The notes beneath the pieces are model-generated. The model searched no databases. It saw only the letters and a list, made by a program, of their open reading frames with translations, and had not been told where the DNA came from. Below are positions 11,019 to 19,241 of a stretch of DNA of 54,690 nucleotides, in pieces. The position numbers and the translations under genes were made by a program. The DNA lies in IMG/VR virus record IMGVR_UViG_3300013233_000211, positions 1 through 54,690 of that record, one strand, 5' to 3'. Origin of the DNA: a virus. Each line of letters begins with the position of its first letter. The stretch's first letter is position 1.

Positions 11019-12706
11019 TGCCAGCAGAATCTAACTTAACAAAGTTTACGCCAATGACACTGTCTGCTATAGATGGGTTAACTAATAATCAAACATTAGC
11101 GATTCATCCAGACTTAATTACAGCAATGAACGCATTTATAAATTACCCAGAGGTAGCGTCGCATAGAAGTGCTATTAATGCGATCAAATCATTCTTAGAT
11201 ACAGCTATTAATCCAGATCCTGTGTATGCGAGTACGTTAGCAGAATTACAAAACATATCTATAATTAGCGATTATAATAACATCAACATGCAGCACTATG
11301 ATGATATTATAGCTAGACAAGGTTCGTATACAACGTCCTCGCCAAGTTTAAGTACTAGCAAAATATTACAGCACTTAGGAACAGTAACAAGCACAGTAAC
11401 AGTATTAAACGGTACAATAGGCAGTGCTGATAAAGCAGGTGATTTTCAAAAACAATCATTTACTAATTCCAATGATTTAGCTAGTGGCAATTTAACAGCA
11501 GTAACAAGTGATCCATTATTATTCGGCAATGATTTAAAAAATACAGGAACATACTTAGATTTAAGCGAGATCAAGAATATAGGCGCACCACACGGATTGC
11601 TGGATGCGCTAATTAGATCCAATATGCTAGTAACATTGCGCAGTGAATTTGCAGCAACAGGGGTCAATACAAATAGTATATCGGCAGCAATGATTTCTAA
11701 CCCAGATTTACAGTTAAAGCCGATAGTACAAAAAGCAGTATACGCCGTTGCTAAAGAAGTAACAGGCAGTAAATTAACAAATATATTAATTGTGCTAGAT
11801 GTAGTAACTGATAATATCACAACATTGTCAGATTTATTAGATTTAAGAAAATTATTCCCTAATAGTTTCGATACACTAAAATACAACAATACGCTAATTT
11901 ACAACGGTACAAATCTAGCATCAAATGTTAGCGAATTAACCACACCGTTATTAAGTGTATTAACAGAAGATATTATTAAGCCAAGTATAGCATTTCAACG
12001 TTCTATGCAGACTATAAAAAACATTAGTACAATAACGCCATCCTCACTAAGTGCTGCATACTTAAATTTAACAGAGACAACAGGGTTAGCTACAATCAAC
12101 ACCCGCACAGAAGCAGTGCCAGCAAGTGTAATAACACAGATTCAAACTGACGTAGCAAATGGCACCGATGCAGGTGGCACTTATAAATTAGAAGCAGCAG
12201 TGAGATCTGTATTAAATTCGTCACACATGGATTTATATATAAAGATAGTAGAGACGTTAGATCAAATAAATTTAGGCAATTTAGGCACGCTATTTACAGA
12301 TATAGAAACTGCAGTTATAGCAGAAGATGCCGATGCCCTTGCTGGAACTACAGTCGCACCATTAACAGATGGGTTGTTGTTAGAATTACAAAATGAATTA
12401 GTTATATATAATTCTAACGCAGCAGCATTTTCGATAGCAACTGAGTTCACATTAAGCAAAGATGATTTATTCATTGAGAGATTCTTAGAGGATCCAAATT
12501 TCCCAATATTTCCAGTAATGCGTGATACCGATATAATGCGATATGCTAGTTCGTTAACAACATTAACCGATCCTGAAATGCTAGATATATTAAACAGATT
12601 AGCAGCAGATAATGGAGCTGGAGAAGCACTAAAAGCGTCATTAATTGAGGGAAAAAACACCAGAAAGCTGCAAGAAGCTGGATTAAACGTAGATCCTAGC
12701 ATATAG
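11018..12706 (+). CDS. Probable virion structural protein, unknown
   Basis: A 562-residue protein with no motif I recognise. It is rich in Asn, Thr, Ser, Leu and Ile, mostly helical-looking, has no membrane segment or signal peptide, and contains no Cys. Its start overlaps the PAAR stop, so it is co-translated with the spike tip and is probably a baseplate or tail component. Marine T4-like phages often carry a large structural protein beside the PAAR gene (one is labelled VrlC-like), but I cannot confirm that homology by eye. Confidence 0.6.
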   Translation: MPAESNLTKFTPMTLSAIDGLTNNQTLAIHPDLITAMNAFINYPEVASHRSAINAIKSFLDTAINPDPVYASTLAELQNISIISDYNNINMQHYDDIIARQGSYTTSSPSLSTSKILQHLGTVTSTVTVLNGTIGSADKAGDFQKQSFTNSNDLASGNLTAVTSDPLLFGNDLKNTGTYLDLSEIKNIGAPHGLLDALIRSNMLVTLRSEFAATGVNTNSISAAMISNPDLQLKPIVQKAVYAVAKEVTGSKLTNILIVLDVVTDNITTLSDLLDLRKLFPNSFDTLKYNNTLIYNGTNLASNVSELTTPLLSVLTEDIIKPSIAFQRSMQTIKNISTITPSSLSAAYLNLTETTGLATINTRTEAVPASVITQIQTDVANGTDAGGTYKLEAAVRSVLNSSHMDLYIKIVETLDQINLGNLGTLFTDIETAVIAEDADALAGTTVAPLTDGLLLELQNELVIYNSNAAAFSIATEFTLSKDDLFIERFLEDPNFPIFPVMRDTDIMRYASSLTTLTDPEMLDILNRLAADNGAGEALKASLIEGKNTRKLQEAGLNVDPSI

Positions 12707-12707
12707 C

Positions 12708-12736
12708 TTGACAACAGCACTATATTCCTGTATAAT
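12708..12736 (+). promoter_or_regulatory. Perfect consensus sigma70 promoter of the ligase gene
   Basis: TTGACA (12708-12713) and TATAAT (12731-12736) match the consensus at all twelve positions with a 17-base spacer. It should be read by the unmodified host polymerase, which would make ligase an early gene. Expected start near 12743. Confidence 0.9.
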
Positions 12737-12765
12737 TAACTTAATTAACAGCAAATAGGAATATA
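12721..12765 (+). promoter_or_regulatory. Inverted repeat pairing the promoter spacer with the ligase RBS
   Basis: TATATTCCT (12721-12729, within the promoter spacer) is perfectly complementary to AGGAATATA (12757-12765), which contains the Shine-Dalgarno AGGA. RNA begun at the local promoter lacks the 5' arm, while read-through RNA from the structural gene would form the hairpin and block ligase translation. Confidence 0.6.
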
Positions 12766-12766
12766 T

Positions 12767-14122
12767 ATGCCTCAAAATTGGATTCACAAACTAAATGAAA
12801 GTAATTCTCGCTTACACAAAGAAGAGGTAATATCACAAGCATTATCGGCAGTAACATTAGGCGATCAATCAGCACAGAAATTCCTTGTATTAGCACAATT
12901 CTGTTACAATCCATTTATGCCGTACAATATCAAAAAGATACCGGTAACAGACAGCATTACCGGAGAAGACAATAACATTGAGGAATTTGTTAGTTTACTA
13001 GAAAATTTAGCGAGCAGGGTAGTGACTGGAAATTCAGCAATAGCAGCAGTAGAGCAAGCTAGTTTAAATTACGATAGTGACTTATGGAATAATTTATTAC
13101 GTCCAGTAATATTAAAAGATCTACGTGTTGGTGCTACAGTAAAAACATTTAACAAAATACTTAAAAAAACTGAATTTGAAATCAACGTATTTGAATGTCA
13201 GTTAGCAACAGATTCCGAAAAGCATCCAAACAAACTAGTGGGCAAGAAAATACTCGAGCCAAAATTAGATGGTATTCGCATACTAGCTGTAATTGATAAT
13301 AGATTCCCAGAGCAAGTACAATGTAATCTGTTTAGTCGCAATGGCAAGCCTATGCCTAATTTCCCAGCAATAGAAGAACAGTTAAAGAAGCAGTTTGCGT
13401 ATACACCAACCTGGAGCACCAATAGGGTATCTAGATTTGTGCTAGACGGGGAAATCATTAGCGAGAACTTCCAAGCCTTAATGAAGCAAGCTCAGCGTAA
13501 AACAGACATTAATACAGCAGACGCAGTGTATACAATATTCGATGTAATACCACGCAGCCATTTCGATAGTGGAAAATGGGTAGTTCCACAGTGCGCACGC
13601 ACAAGCCTTTGGCTAGGTGAAATAAAAGATCGTATTAATTCATCTGCTGATAATTTGCATGTTATCTCGGGCATAGAAGTAGATCTAGACACTGCAGAAG
13701 GTCATGACATTATGCGCAGATATGGCGAAGATCATGTAGCTATGGGTTACGAGGGAATCATGATCAAAAATGTTGACGCGCCATACGAATGTAAGCGCAG
13801 GACAAACTGGATGAAATGGAAACCTACTATTAGTGTTGATTTAACCGTAGTCGGTGTTGAGGAAGGTACAGGTCGTAATGAAGGGCGATTAGGTGCGTTA
13901 GTATGCGAAGGAGTCGATGATGGCGTATTAATTAAAGTTAACGTAGGTGGCGGTTTCTGCGATGCCCAGCGTGATATATTCTGGGAAGACAGGGAACACA
14001 TAATAGGTGATATCGTCGAGATCAAAGCAGATGTAGTAACACAAAACCAAGACGGTGGATATTCACTGAGATTCCCTAGATTCCTTAGATTCAGAGGAAC
14101 CGAGCCTGGTGAGAAGATTTAA
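12767..14122 (+). CDS. 30: ATP-dependent DNA ligase (T4 gp30 type)
   Basis: A 451-residue enzyme that seals nicks during replication and repair. Motif I is at about 164-169 (EPKLDG, with the adenylated Lys166). Later motifs are FSRNGK (Ia), FVLDGEI (III), GYEGIMIK (IV) and WMKWKP (V). An N-terminal helical DNA-binding region and a C-terminal OB-fold of about 110 residues frame the catalytic core. Length is near the 487 residues of T4 ligase. It has its own strong promoter and a hairpin-gated Shine-Dalgarno. Confidence 0.94.
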   Translation: MPQNWIHKLNESNSRLHKEEVISQALSAVTLGDQSAQKFLVLAQFCYNPFMPYNIKKIPVTDSITGEDNNIEEFVSLLENLASRVVTGNSAIAAVEQASLNYDSDLWNNLLRPVILKDLRVGATVKTFNKILKKTEFEINVFECQLATDSEKHPNKLVGKKILEPKLDGIRILAVIDNRFPEQVQCNLFSRNGKPMPNFPAIEEQLKKQFAYTPTWSTNRVSRFVLDGEIISENFQALMKQAQRKTDINTADAVYTIFDVIPRSHFDSGKWVVPQCARTSLWLGEIKDRINSSADNLHVISGIEVDLDTAEGHDIMRRYGEDHVAMGYEGIMIKNVDAPYECKRRTNWMKWKPTISVDLTVVGVEEGTGRNEGRLGALVCEGVDDGVLIKVNVGGGFCDAQRDIFWEDREHIIGDIVEIKADVVTQNQDGGYSLRFPRFLRFRGTEPGEKI

Positions 14123-14123
14123 C

Positions 14124-14131
14124 CATAAATA
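14124..14131 (+). promoter_or_regulatory. Late promoter box CATAAATA five bases before ATG
   Basis: CATAAATA is followed by CAACT and ATG at 14137. The only Shine-Dalgarno-like sequence (GAGAAG) is about 20 bases before the ATG and upstream of the box. RNA from this box would be essentially leaderless. Confidence 0.6.
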
Positions 14132-14136
14132 CAACT

Positions 14137-16074
14137 ATGTTTAATTATATCACGTTAATATCCGCATTGTCGATTAGTAGTGTAGCAATATACTACAGTG
14201 TCGCAGGCTTAGCCACTATATTCGCAGCATCTGCGATCCAAGTAATCATCATGGGCACCGTACTCGAGCTCGGCAAATTAGCTGCAGTAGTATGGTTGCA
14301 TAAAAATTGGCATCACGCAATATGGTGGTTAAAGTATTACTTATCGGCAGCGGTACTAGTGCTAATGCTAATTACTTCGGTTGGCATTTATGGCTATTTA
14401 TCGAAGTCCCATATAGAGCAAACAGCATCCTCACAAGAAAGTGTAGCACAATCAGCTAGAATTAAGAAAGAGATAGCAATCAACAACGCAATTATATCAC
14501 GTGCTGAAAGTAAAATCAAAGGTTTCGAATTAAACGGTAGTGATGTTGATGCTAGTTTAGCAGGCCAAATTGATAAAGAACAGCAACGTATTAACCATGC
14601 GTACGATAGAGTAAAGCCAGTGATAGCCGAGCAATTAGCAATCATACAGCAAGAAGAAGATAAAGCAGAAAAGCGGACTAAACCATATCGCACAGCAGTA
14701 CAAAACATAAGTAAATTATTATCCGATTTACAAACAGCAGTTAATACTAATAACATTAAAAAAGCACAAGGTATAGTAGGAACTAATCCTGACGGCAAAT
14801 ACGGTCCTGCAACAGCACGCACTATAGAAGCATTTCGTTCATTGCAGGATACTAAACGCAGTGCTGCATTAACAAAAATAGATAATATAGTAACTAGCGA
14901 TAATGATACTATAAAATCATCACGTAGTGAAATCTCACGTATTCGAGCTACAGTACAATCTGAAATTAATGAGAGTAATTTATTAATTAAACGATTACGC
15001 AATCGCATTGGCAAATCTAAGAAGCAATCCATTGAGGAATTGATTGAGCAGCAGCAATTAAAAATAACAACATCGAACAATAGAATCGACGTATTAACAC
15101 AAGATCAGTTTACTATAGAAGCACAGTACAGAAAGTTAGAAGCTGAAGTAGGCCCGATAAAGTATATTGCTGAGTTTATATACGAAGGCGAAGCTGATGC
15201 TAATCTATTAGAGAAAGCAGTCCGCTGGGTTATATTACTTATTATATTCGTATTTGATCCGCTGGCAGTATTATTATTAATAGCTACGCAATATAGTTTT
15301 GAACGTGCTAAAAAAGAAGTTAAACCTAAACCGTTGCCAACTACACCAACTCCTACACCAACTCCTACTCCTGCAATAAGTCAATATAATATACAATTAT
15401 CAACTTCGGCAATGCCACTAGCTCCAGTAGAAAAGCCCAAAGAGAACACAATAGGATCACATATCAAGACAGTATGGCCAGATGAAGAAGATAGCGAACC
15501 GTTATATAATGACTTAAACGAGTTAAGTGAGATAGCACAGCAAATCAAAGAAGATAATAAAGATGAAACAGTACAAGCAGTACAAGATTTGGAAGGAGAA
15601 CCAGATATTACTGACACTCCGTCAACAGATACTCCGCCAACAGAAACAAGCGTCGAAGAAGAAGTACACGAGCCTGAAGTTGAAGAGTTAGTTAATAGGG
15701 AAATGATATTAGTTAAAACAGCAGAAGATTATGTTACTTACGCTGGTAAACGTTATAGCACTGCAGCACTCATAGGCACATTTCCAGAAATGAACTTCGA
15801 TTTCACAACACCAGTAAGGTTTGGCAACAAATTTCCAGGAATTAATGTGAATGGTGAATTGTATTTAAATACTGATACGCAGCCAACTAGATTATATAGA
15901 TTTAACGGTCTAAGCTGGGATCCAATTGATAAGAATTTATTAGAAAGTAGTGCGTATAGTACAGAATACTTAAATCATTTAATTAATAGTATAGCTATTA
16001 ATAAATATAATCACGAGTTATTAAACGAAGAAGAGAAACACCTAATAGAAGATTTACTACTTGACGAGGAGTAA
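14137..16074 (+). CDS. Membrane-anchored coiled-coil protein with a peptidoglycan-binding-like segment
   Basis: A 645-residue protein of unknown function. Two or three hydrophobic segments lie at about 2-40 and 68-88; a long charged coiled coil follows (about 95-345) and another pair of membrane spans at about 360-390 (WVILLIIFVFDPLAVLLLIA). Within the coil, residues 209-233 read as a peptidoglycan-binding-domain phrase (NPDGKYGPATARTIEAF). A Pro/Thr-rich stretch (PTPTPTPTP) and an acidic region lead to a C-terminal domain of about 120 residues. Large membrane coiled-coil proteins of this layout occur in marine T4-like phages. The late box suggests a virion or lysis-stage role. Confidence 0.65.
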   Translation: MFNYITLISALSISSVAIYYSVAGLATIFAASAIQVIIMGTVLELGKLAAVVWLHKNWHHAIWWLKYYLSAAVLVLMLITSVGIYGYLSKSHIEQTASSQESVAQSARIKKEIAINNAIISRAESKIKGFELNGSDVDASLAGQIDKEQQRINHAYDRVKPVIAEQLAIIQQEEDKAEKRTKPYRTAVQNISKLLSDLQTAVNTNNIKKAQGIVGTNPDGKYGPATARTIEAFRSLQDTKRSAALTKIDNIVTSDNDTIKSSRSEISRIRATVQSEINESNLLIKRLRNRIGKSKKQSIEELIEQQQLKITTSNNRIDVLTQDQFTIEAQYRKLEAEVGPIKYIAEFIYEGEADANLLEKAVRWVILLIIFVFDPLAVLLLIATQYSFERAKKEVKPKPLPTTPTPTPTPTPAISQYNIQLSTSAMPLAPVEKPKENTIGSHIKTVWPDEEDSEPLYNDLNELSEIAQQIKEDNKDETVQAVQDLEGEPDITDTPSTDTPPTETSVEEEVHEPEVEELVNREMILVKTAEDYVTYAGKRYSTAALIGTFPEMNFDFTTPVRFGNKFPGINVNGELYLNTDTQPTRLYRFNGLSWDPIDKNLLESSAYSTEYLNHLINSIAINKYNHELLNEEEKHLIEDLLLDEE

Positions 16075-16075
16075 T

Positions 16076-17215
16076 ATGAATACTTGCAACTTTTGTGGCA
16101 AAGATAACACATCGGTAAAAACATTAATCACAAGCGATAACGTAGCTATATGCAATGAATGCGTGGTAATGTGTGACACAATAATTACTAAAACAGCCGT
16201 ACCTACAACAGCTAGTAATAAATTTATCGACATTAACCCTATAGAATTAAAGCAGCACCTAGATGATTGTGTCGTTGGGCAAAATCAAGCTAAAATTATA
16301 TTAAGTGTAGCAATAGCTAACCATTATAAACGTATCAAGGGCAATCTCGAAGATATTGATAAAAGTAACGTATTGTTACTTGGACCGTCCGGTTGCGGTA
16401 AAACATTATTAGCTAAAACAGTAGCAAAATACTTAGATGTTCCTTTTGTGATAGTTGACGCCACATCATTAACAGAATCTGGATATGCAGGTGCCGATGC
16501 CGATTCTATATTAGTTAAGTTATTAGCAGCAGCAAACAACAATATAAAGAAAGCAGAAGCCGGAATCATTTTCATTGATGAGATAGATAAAATATCAAAA
16601 CGTACTGCTTCGTTAACAAAGGATGTTAGTGGTGAAGGAGTGCAGCAAGCATTGTTAAAACTAGTAGAAGGAGCTAAGCACACATTAACTATAGGCAAAC
16701 ATGAAAAAACCGTAGAAATTGATACTAAAGATATATTATTCATTGCTAGTGGTGCTTTTGTTGGATTAGATAAGATTAAGAAACAAGCTACTCGCATCGG
16801 CTTCAGTGCCAGCATAGCTACAGCATCCGGAAAAGAAACAGAACACAGTGATTTAGTTAAGTACGGGTTAATTCCAGAGTTCACTGGTCGTTTTCCTATT
16901 ATAGCAGAAATAGATTCGTTAACTGATAAAGAAATGTTGCGAGTTCTATCTAGTATAGATAATAACTTAGTTGAGCAATATACAAAAATATTTGAGATTA
17001 GTAATGTTGCGCTAGCATTTAATCCTAGTGCGTTATCGCAAATCGTACAAATAGCAGTAAAAAAGAATAGTGGCGCAAGGGGATTAAAGTCCACTATGGA
17101 AAAAGCTTTATTACCACATATGTATAATGTTGTGCGGTACAAGCAAACCGGCATAAATAAACTAACAATTACTAAGAAATTAGTCAACCAACCAAAAGAG
17201 ATTAAGCAAAAATAA
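16076..17215 (+). CDS. clpX: ClpX, ATP-dependent unfoldase
   Basis: A 379-residue AAA+ unfoldase; ATG 16076 is chosen because GAGGAG lies just upstream and the protein then begins with the zinc-binding domain (C4/C7 and C26/C29). Walker A is GPSGCGKT (103-110) and Walker B IIFIDEID (164-171). The pore-loop GYAG, sensor 2 region (SGARGLKS) and the ClpP-docking tripeptide I241-G-F243 (TRIGFSAS) are all present. E. coli ClpX is 424 residues, so this copy is slightly short. With ClpP at 35611 the phage could build its own ClpXP protease. It overlaps the bS21 start by one base. Confidence 0.95.
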   Translation: MNTCNFCGKDNTSVKTLITSDNVAICNECVVMCDTIITKTAVPTTASNKFIDINPIELKQHLDDCVVGQNQAKIILSVAIANHYKRIKGNLEDIDKSNVLLLGPSGCGKTLLAKTVAKYLDVPFVIVDATSLTESGYAGADADSILVKLLAAANNNIKKAEAGIIFIDEIDKISKRTASLTKDVSGEGVQQALLKLVEGAKHTLTIGKHEKTVEIDTKDILFIASGAFVGLDKIKKQATRIGFSASIATASGKETEHSDLVKYGLIPEFTGRFPIIAEIDSLTDKEMLRVLSSIDNNLVEQYTKIFEISNVALAFNPSALSQIVQIAVKKNSGARGLKSTMEKALLPHMYNVVRYKQTGINKLTITKKLVNQPKEIKQK

Positions 17216-17421
17216 TGCCAAGAGTGATAGTACACAACAACAATTTTGAAAAAGCCATGCGAAAATTTAAGAAAAAAGTAATGGCAGCAGGAATCATAGA
17301 AGATGTAAGAGCCAAGCAATTCTTTGAGAAGCCAGCACAAGTAAAGCTTCGTAAAAAAGCAGCAGCTAAAGCACGCTGGGCAAAGAAATTACGCGAAGAT
17401 AAAATTCCTCCACAATACTAG
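17215..17421 (+). CDS. rpsU: Ribosomal protein bS21
   Basis: A 68-residue, strongly basic protein with the bS21 plan: short N-terminal strand (MPRVIVHNNNFEKAMRKFKK), V-A-G-I-x-E-V-R turn, (K/R)-QFFEKP and a basic helix (KLRKKAAAKARWAKKL). bS21 sits near the anti-Shine-Dalgarno on the small ribosomal subunit and aids initiation. Phage copies, known from several large phages and pelagiphages, may replace the host protein and bias translation. It starts at the last base of clpX and is directly followed by the hsp20 promoter. Confidence 0.9.
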   Translation: MPRVIVHNNNFEKAMRKFKKKVMAAGIIEDVRAKQFFEKPAQVKLRKKAAAKARWAKKLREDKIPPQY

Positions 17422-17447
17422 ACTTTATTGATATATTCTGCTATAAT
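17419..17447 (+). promoter_or_regulatory. Extended -10 promoter for hsp20
   Basis: TATAAT (17442-17447) is preceded by TGC, giving an extended -10 (TGCTATAAT), with a weak -35 (TAGACT, 17419-17424) at 17 bases. The expected start near 17454 gives a leader of about 80 bases before hsp20. Confidence 0.6.
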
Positions 17448-17470
17448 ATACAAGTAAGATAAATAAAAGT

Positions 17471-17524
17471 ACAGAAACGCCGAATAGTCGGGTTCCTGTA
17501 TACAACTTGCTATAATTATAGGAG
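17471..17524 (+). ncRNA. Candidate ROSE-like RNA thermometer in the hsp20 leader
   Basis: A first stem (17471-17483 with 17488-17499; one mismatch, one bulge) is followed by a second hairpin built on the palindrome CTATAATTATAG (17510-17521). Its 5' side carries UUGCU (17507-17511) opposite the Shine-Dalgarno AGGAG (17520-17524), so that C pairs G, G faces G, and U pairs A. UUGCU against the Shine-Dalgarno, including a G-G pair, is the signature of ROSE heat sensors in proteobacterial hsp20 genes. A competing reading is that TGCTATAAT here is a second promoter -10. Confidence 0.45.
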
Positions 17525-17532
17525 AATATAAA

Positions 17533-17988
17533 ATGACAAGATTAACAACACTCAACCTCGCACCTTTCTACAAAAACACAGTAGGACTTAACCATTTATT
17601 TGATCAAACACTAAATCGTGTAGAACATGCCAATGGCAGCAATTACCCTCCGTATAACATCATAAGTGTTAGCGAAGACAAGTACAGAGTTGAAATTGCC
17701 ATCGCAGGATTCGGCCAAGACGATATTACAGTAACCTCGCAAGATGGCCAACTAGTAGTAGACGGTGATAGTCGCATTGCAACAAGCATAGAAGAGCCAG
17801 AAACAGTGAAGGTGAATTATTTACACCACGGTATTAGTAACAAAACGTTCCGTCGCACATTTCAGTTAGCTGATTATGTTGAAATACAAAGTGCTGAAGT
17901 ATCCAACGGTATTTTAGTAATTGAACTTGAACGTATAGTGCCAGATAGTTTAAAACCGAAACAGATCGAAGTTAAATTCGCATCATAG
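17533..17988 (+). CDS. Small heat shock protein Hsp20 (IbpA-like)
   Basis: A 151-residue alpha-crystallin-type holdase that binds unfolding proteins. It starts with an IbpA-like N-terminus (PFYKNTVGLNHLFDQTLN), has PPYNIISVSEDKYRVEIAIAG, and the conserved end of the crystallin domain (FRRTFQLADYVEI, NGILVIELERI). The C-terminal I-x-I/V tail motif is replaced by QIEV. Hsp20 is common in T4-like marine phages. Its leader contains the possible RNA thermometer. Confidence 0.92.
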   Translation: MTRLTTLNLAPFYKNTVGLNHLFDQTLNRVEHANGSNYPPYNIISVSEDKYRVEIAIAGFGQDDITVTSQDGQLVVDGDSRIATSIEEPETVKVNYLHHGISNKTFRRTFQLADYVEIQSAEVSNGILVIELERIVPDSLKPKQIEVKFAS

Positions 17989-17994
17989 CATAGA

Positions 17995-18026
17995 AATTAG
18001 TACACATAGCAATATGTGTACTAATT
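17995..18026 (+). repeat. Perfect 14-bp hairpin with GCAA tetraloop between hsp20 and clpS
   Basis: AATTAGTACACATA (17995-18008), GCAA (18009-18012) and the exact complement (18013-18026) form a perfect stem closed by a GNRA tetraloop. No T-run follows directly, so it is not a classical terminator. It could stabilise the hsp20 mRNA end, act as an RNase III site or give partial termination. Confidence 0.6.
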
Positions 18027-18060
18027 AACTTATATAAATTAATGAATTGGAGAGATTCAC

Positions 18061-18360
18061 GTGGCAAATACAGAAGTAGCAATTAAACCGCAATTAGATT
18101 TAGCAGTACCACCAATGTTTAAAGTAATATATGTTGACGATAACAAGACTAGTATGCAGTTTGTTATTGATAGTTTAGTAGATCACTTTAATTATGCCGT
18201 AAGCACATCAGAAGGCTTAGCGAATACAGTACACACACAAGGCAGTGCTATTGTAGCAGTAATGCCATTTGAGATTGCCGAGCAAAAAGGTATAGAAGTC
18301 ACTGTAGCAGCAAGGGCAGCAGGATATCCTTTTCAGGTTCGAATCGAAAAAGAAACTTAA
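18061..18360 (+). CDS. clpS: ClpS-like N-degron adaptor
   Basis: A 99-residue protein with a GTG start behind TTGGAGAG. It matches the ClpS core: PPMFKVIYVDDNKTSMQFVI, then a helix pair, VHTQGSAIVAV, EIAEQK and a final beta strand. In E. coli ClpS the bound N-terminal residue is held by Asn34, Asp35, Asp36 and His66. Here the line reads V-D-D-N, so the first and third change (N to D, D to N) while the His of VHTQG is kept. ClpS normally delivers substrates to ClpA, which is not seen here. It may retune host ClpAP or serve the phage ClpX. Confidence 0.82.
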   Translation: MANTEVAIKPQLDLAVPPMFKVIYVDDNKTSMQFVIDSLVDHFNYAVSTSEGLANTVHTQGSAIVAVMPFEIAEQKGIEVTVAARAAGYPFQVRIEKET

Positions 18361-19130
18361 AAAGAAAGCTGCTTAGGGTAATATGAATTAATATCCCTAT
18401 GTTGTGCAGGATTATTCATATATCTAACACCATCAATATTATAGTCTAAATCCTCTGGAAAATTTCCAAACACCCAAGTCTTAACTTTATTCTTAATATC
18501 ATTGTCTAAGCATTCAGCAATGCCATTATTCCCAGTCATATCCCCTAACGCAGTGCCATCGTAATCGTTGTTATGATTAATCAGATTAGGTAGTGGTACG
18601 GTATTTGTTACTACTATGATATTATTACAATCATTCATAGATTGGCATGTTGCTATACTTTGATACATATAATCAGAATCAATTAAACTCATGCCTAGTA
18701 CTTCGGTGGATTCTTCTATTGTTTTAAGCCCGCGCAGATCCAGGAATTCTATAGTATCGCCTATGTCGTGATTTTTGTTACAAAAATTAAAGTTAGTCCA
18801 TCCGTTAGTTGCTACTATAGTAGCATTATCTAGCACAACTATATTTTCATGTAAAAACACTACACGATCAATATATTCTATGCCATCTTCGAGATTCTGA
18901 TAAGACGCGGCAAAATCATCCGAAAATGATTGATGTTCTAGTTGCCCGTCTATGAAAAAAACAGCGTTATAGTATGAGGATATTTCGTCTAAAAATTCGA
19001 ATAAGATATCTCTATGCTGCGATATATTTCCTGCTACTATACAGAAAATAGAAGTTCGTTTCCCTTCCCATGTAAAGTCATCCAAGTTTTCTAAGTATAA
19101 ATCTGATATTACGTCAAATGTTGTATTCAT
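18357..19130 (-). CDS. Metallophosphoesterase-fold protein lacking its metal ligands (pseudoenzyme)
   Basis: A 257-residue minus-strand protein following the marine-phage metallophosphoesterase template, but with every signature altered. DxH is now D10-L-Y12, GD is G34-N35 (VAGNISQ), GNHE is G62-Q-L-E65 (FFIDGQLEH), THT is T175-N-T177 (VVTNTVP) and GHTH is G222-N-F-P225 (VFGNFP). The surrounding framework (VRYMNNP at the end, TNGWTNF) is kept and the frame is open, so selection on the fold seems likely while phosphatase chemistry is lost. It overlaps clpS tail to tail by four bases. The fold call is confident; the role is unknown. Confidence 0.7.
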   Translation of the reverse strand: MNTTFDVISDLYLENLDDFTWEGKRTSIFCIVAGNISQHRDILFEFLDEISSYYNAVFFIDGQLEHQSFSDDFAASYQNLEDGIEYIDRVVFLHENIVVLDNATIVATNGWTNFNFCNKNHDIGDTIEFLDLRGLKTIEESTEVLGMSLIDSDYMYQSIATCQSMNDCNNIIVVTNTVPLPNLINHNNDYDGTALGDMTGNNGIAECLDNDIKNKVKTWVFGNFPEDLDYNIDGVRYMNNPAQHRDINSYYPKQLSF

Positions 19131-19153
19131 TGTTATTATGTTTCCGTTTTAAA

Positions 19154-19161
19154 TATTTATT
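19154..19161 (-). promoter_or_regulatory. Late-type box for the minus-strand pseudo-phosphoesterase
   Basis: Read on the minus strand this is AATAAATA, 23 bases before the ATG at 19130. The divergent plus-strand box lies 43 bases away, so both genes would be late. Confidence 0.45.
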
Positions 19162-19203
19162 ACAATCTACAGCACCGAATGAAATAACTTCAGGAGTTGT
19201 ACT

Positions 19204-19211
19204 CATAAATA
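19204..19211 (+). promoter_or_regulatory. Late promoter box CATAAATA
   Basis: The box stands 30 bases before the ATG at 19242, with a Shine-Dalgarno AGGA at 19231-19234. It is flanked by GTTGTA (19196-19201) and TACAAC (19210-19215), a six-base inverted repeat spaced by eight. Confidence 0.6.
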
Positions 19212-19241
19212 CAACAAACAATTAACAAACAGGAATATACT

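Noticed and set aside
14394-15080. Minus-strand 228-codon open frame inside the 14137 gene
   Set aside because: Shadow of the coiled-coil coding strand; no RBS or recognised motif.
16324-17340. Minus-strand 338-codon open frame opposite clpX
   Set aside because: It is antisense to a clearly coding clpX with intact AAA+ motifs; its hydrophobic, low-complexity translation has no motif and no promoter or RBS.
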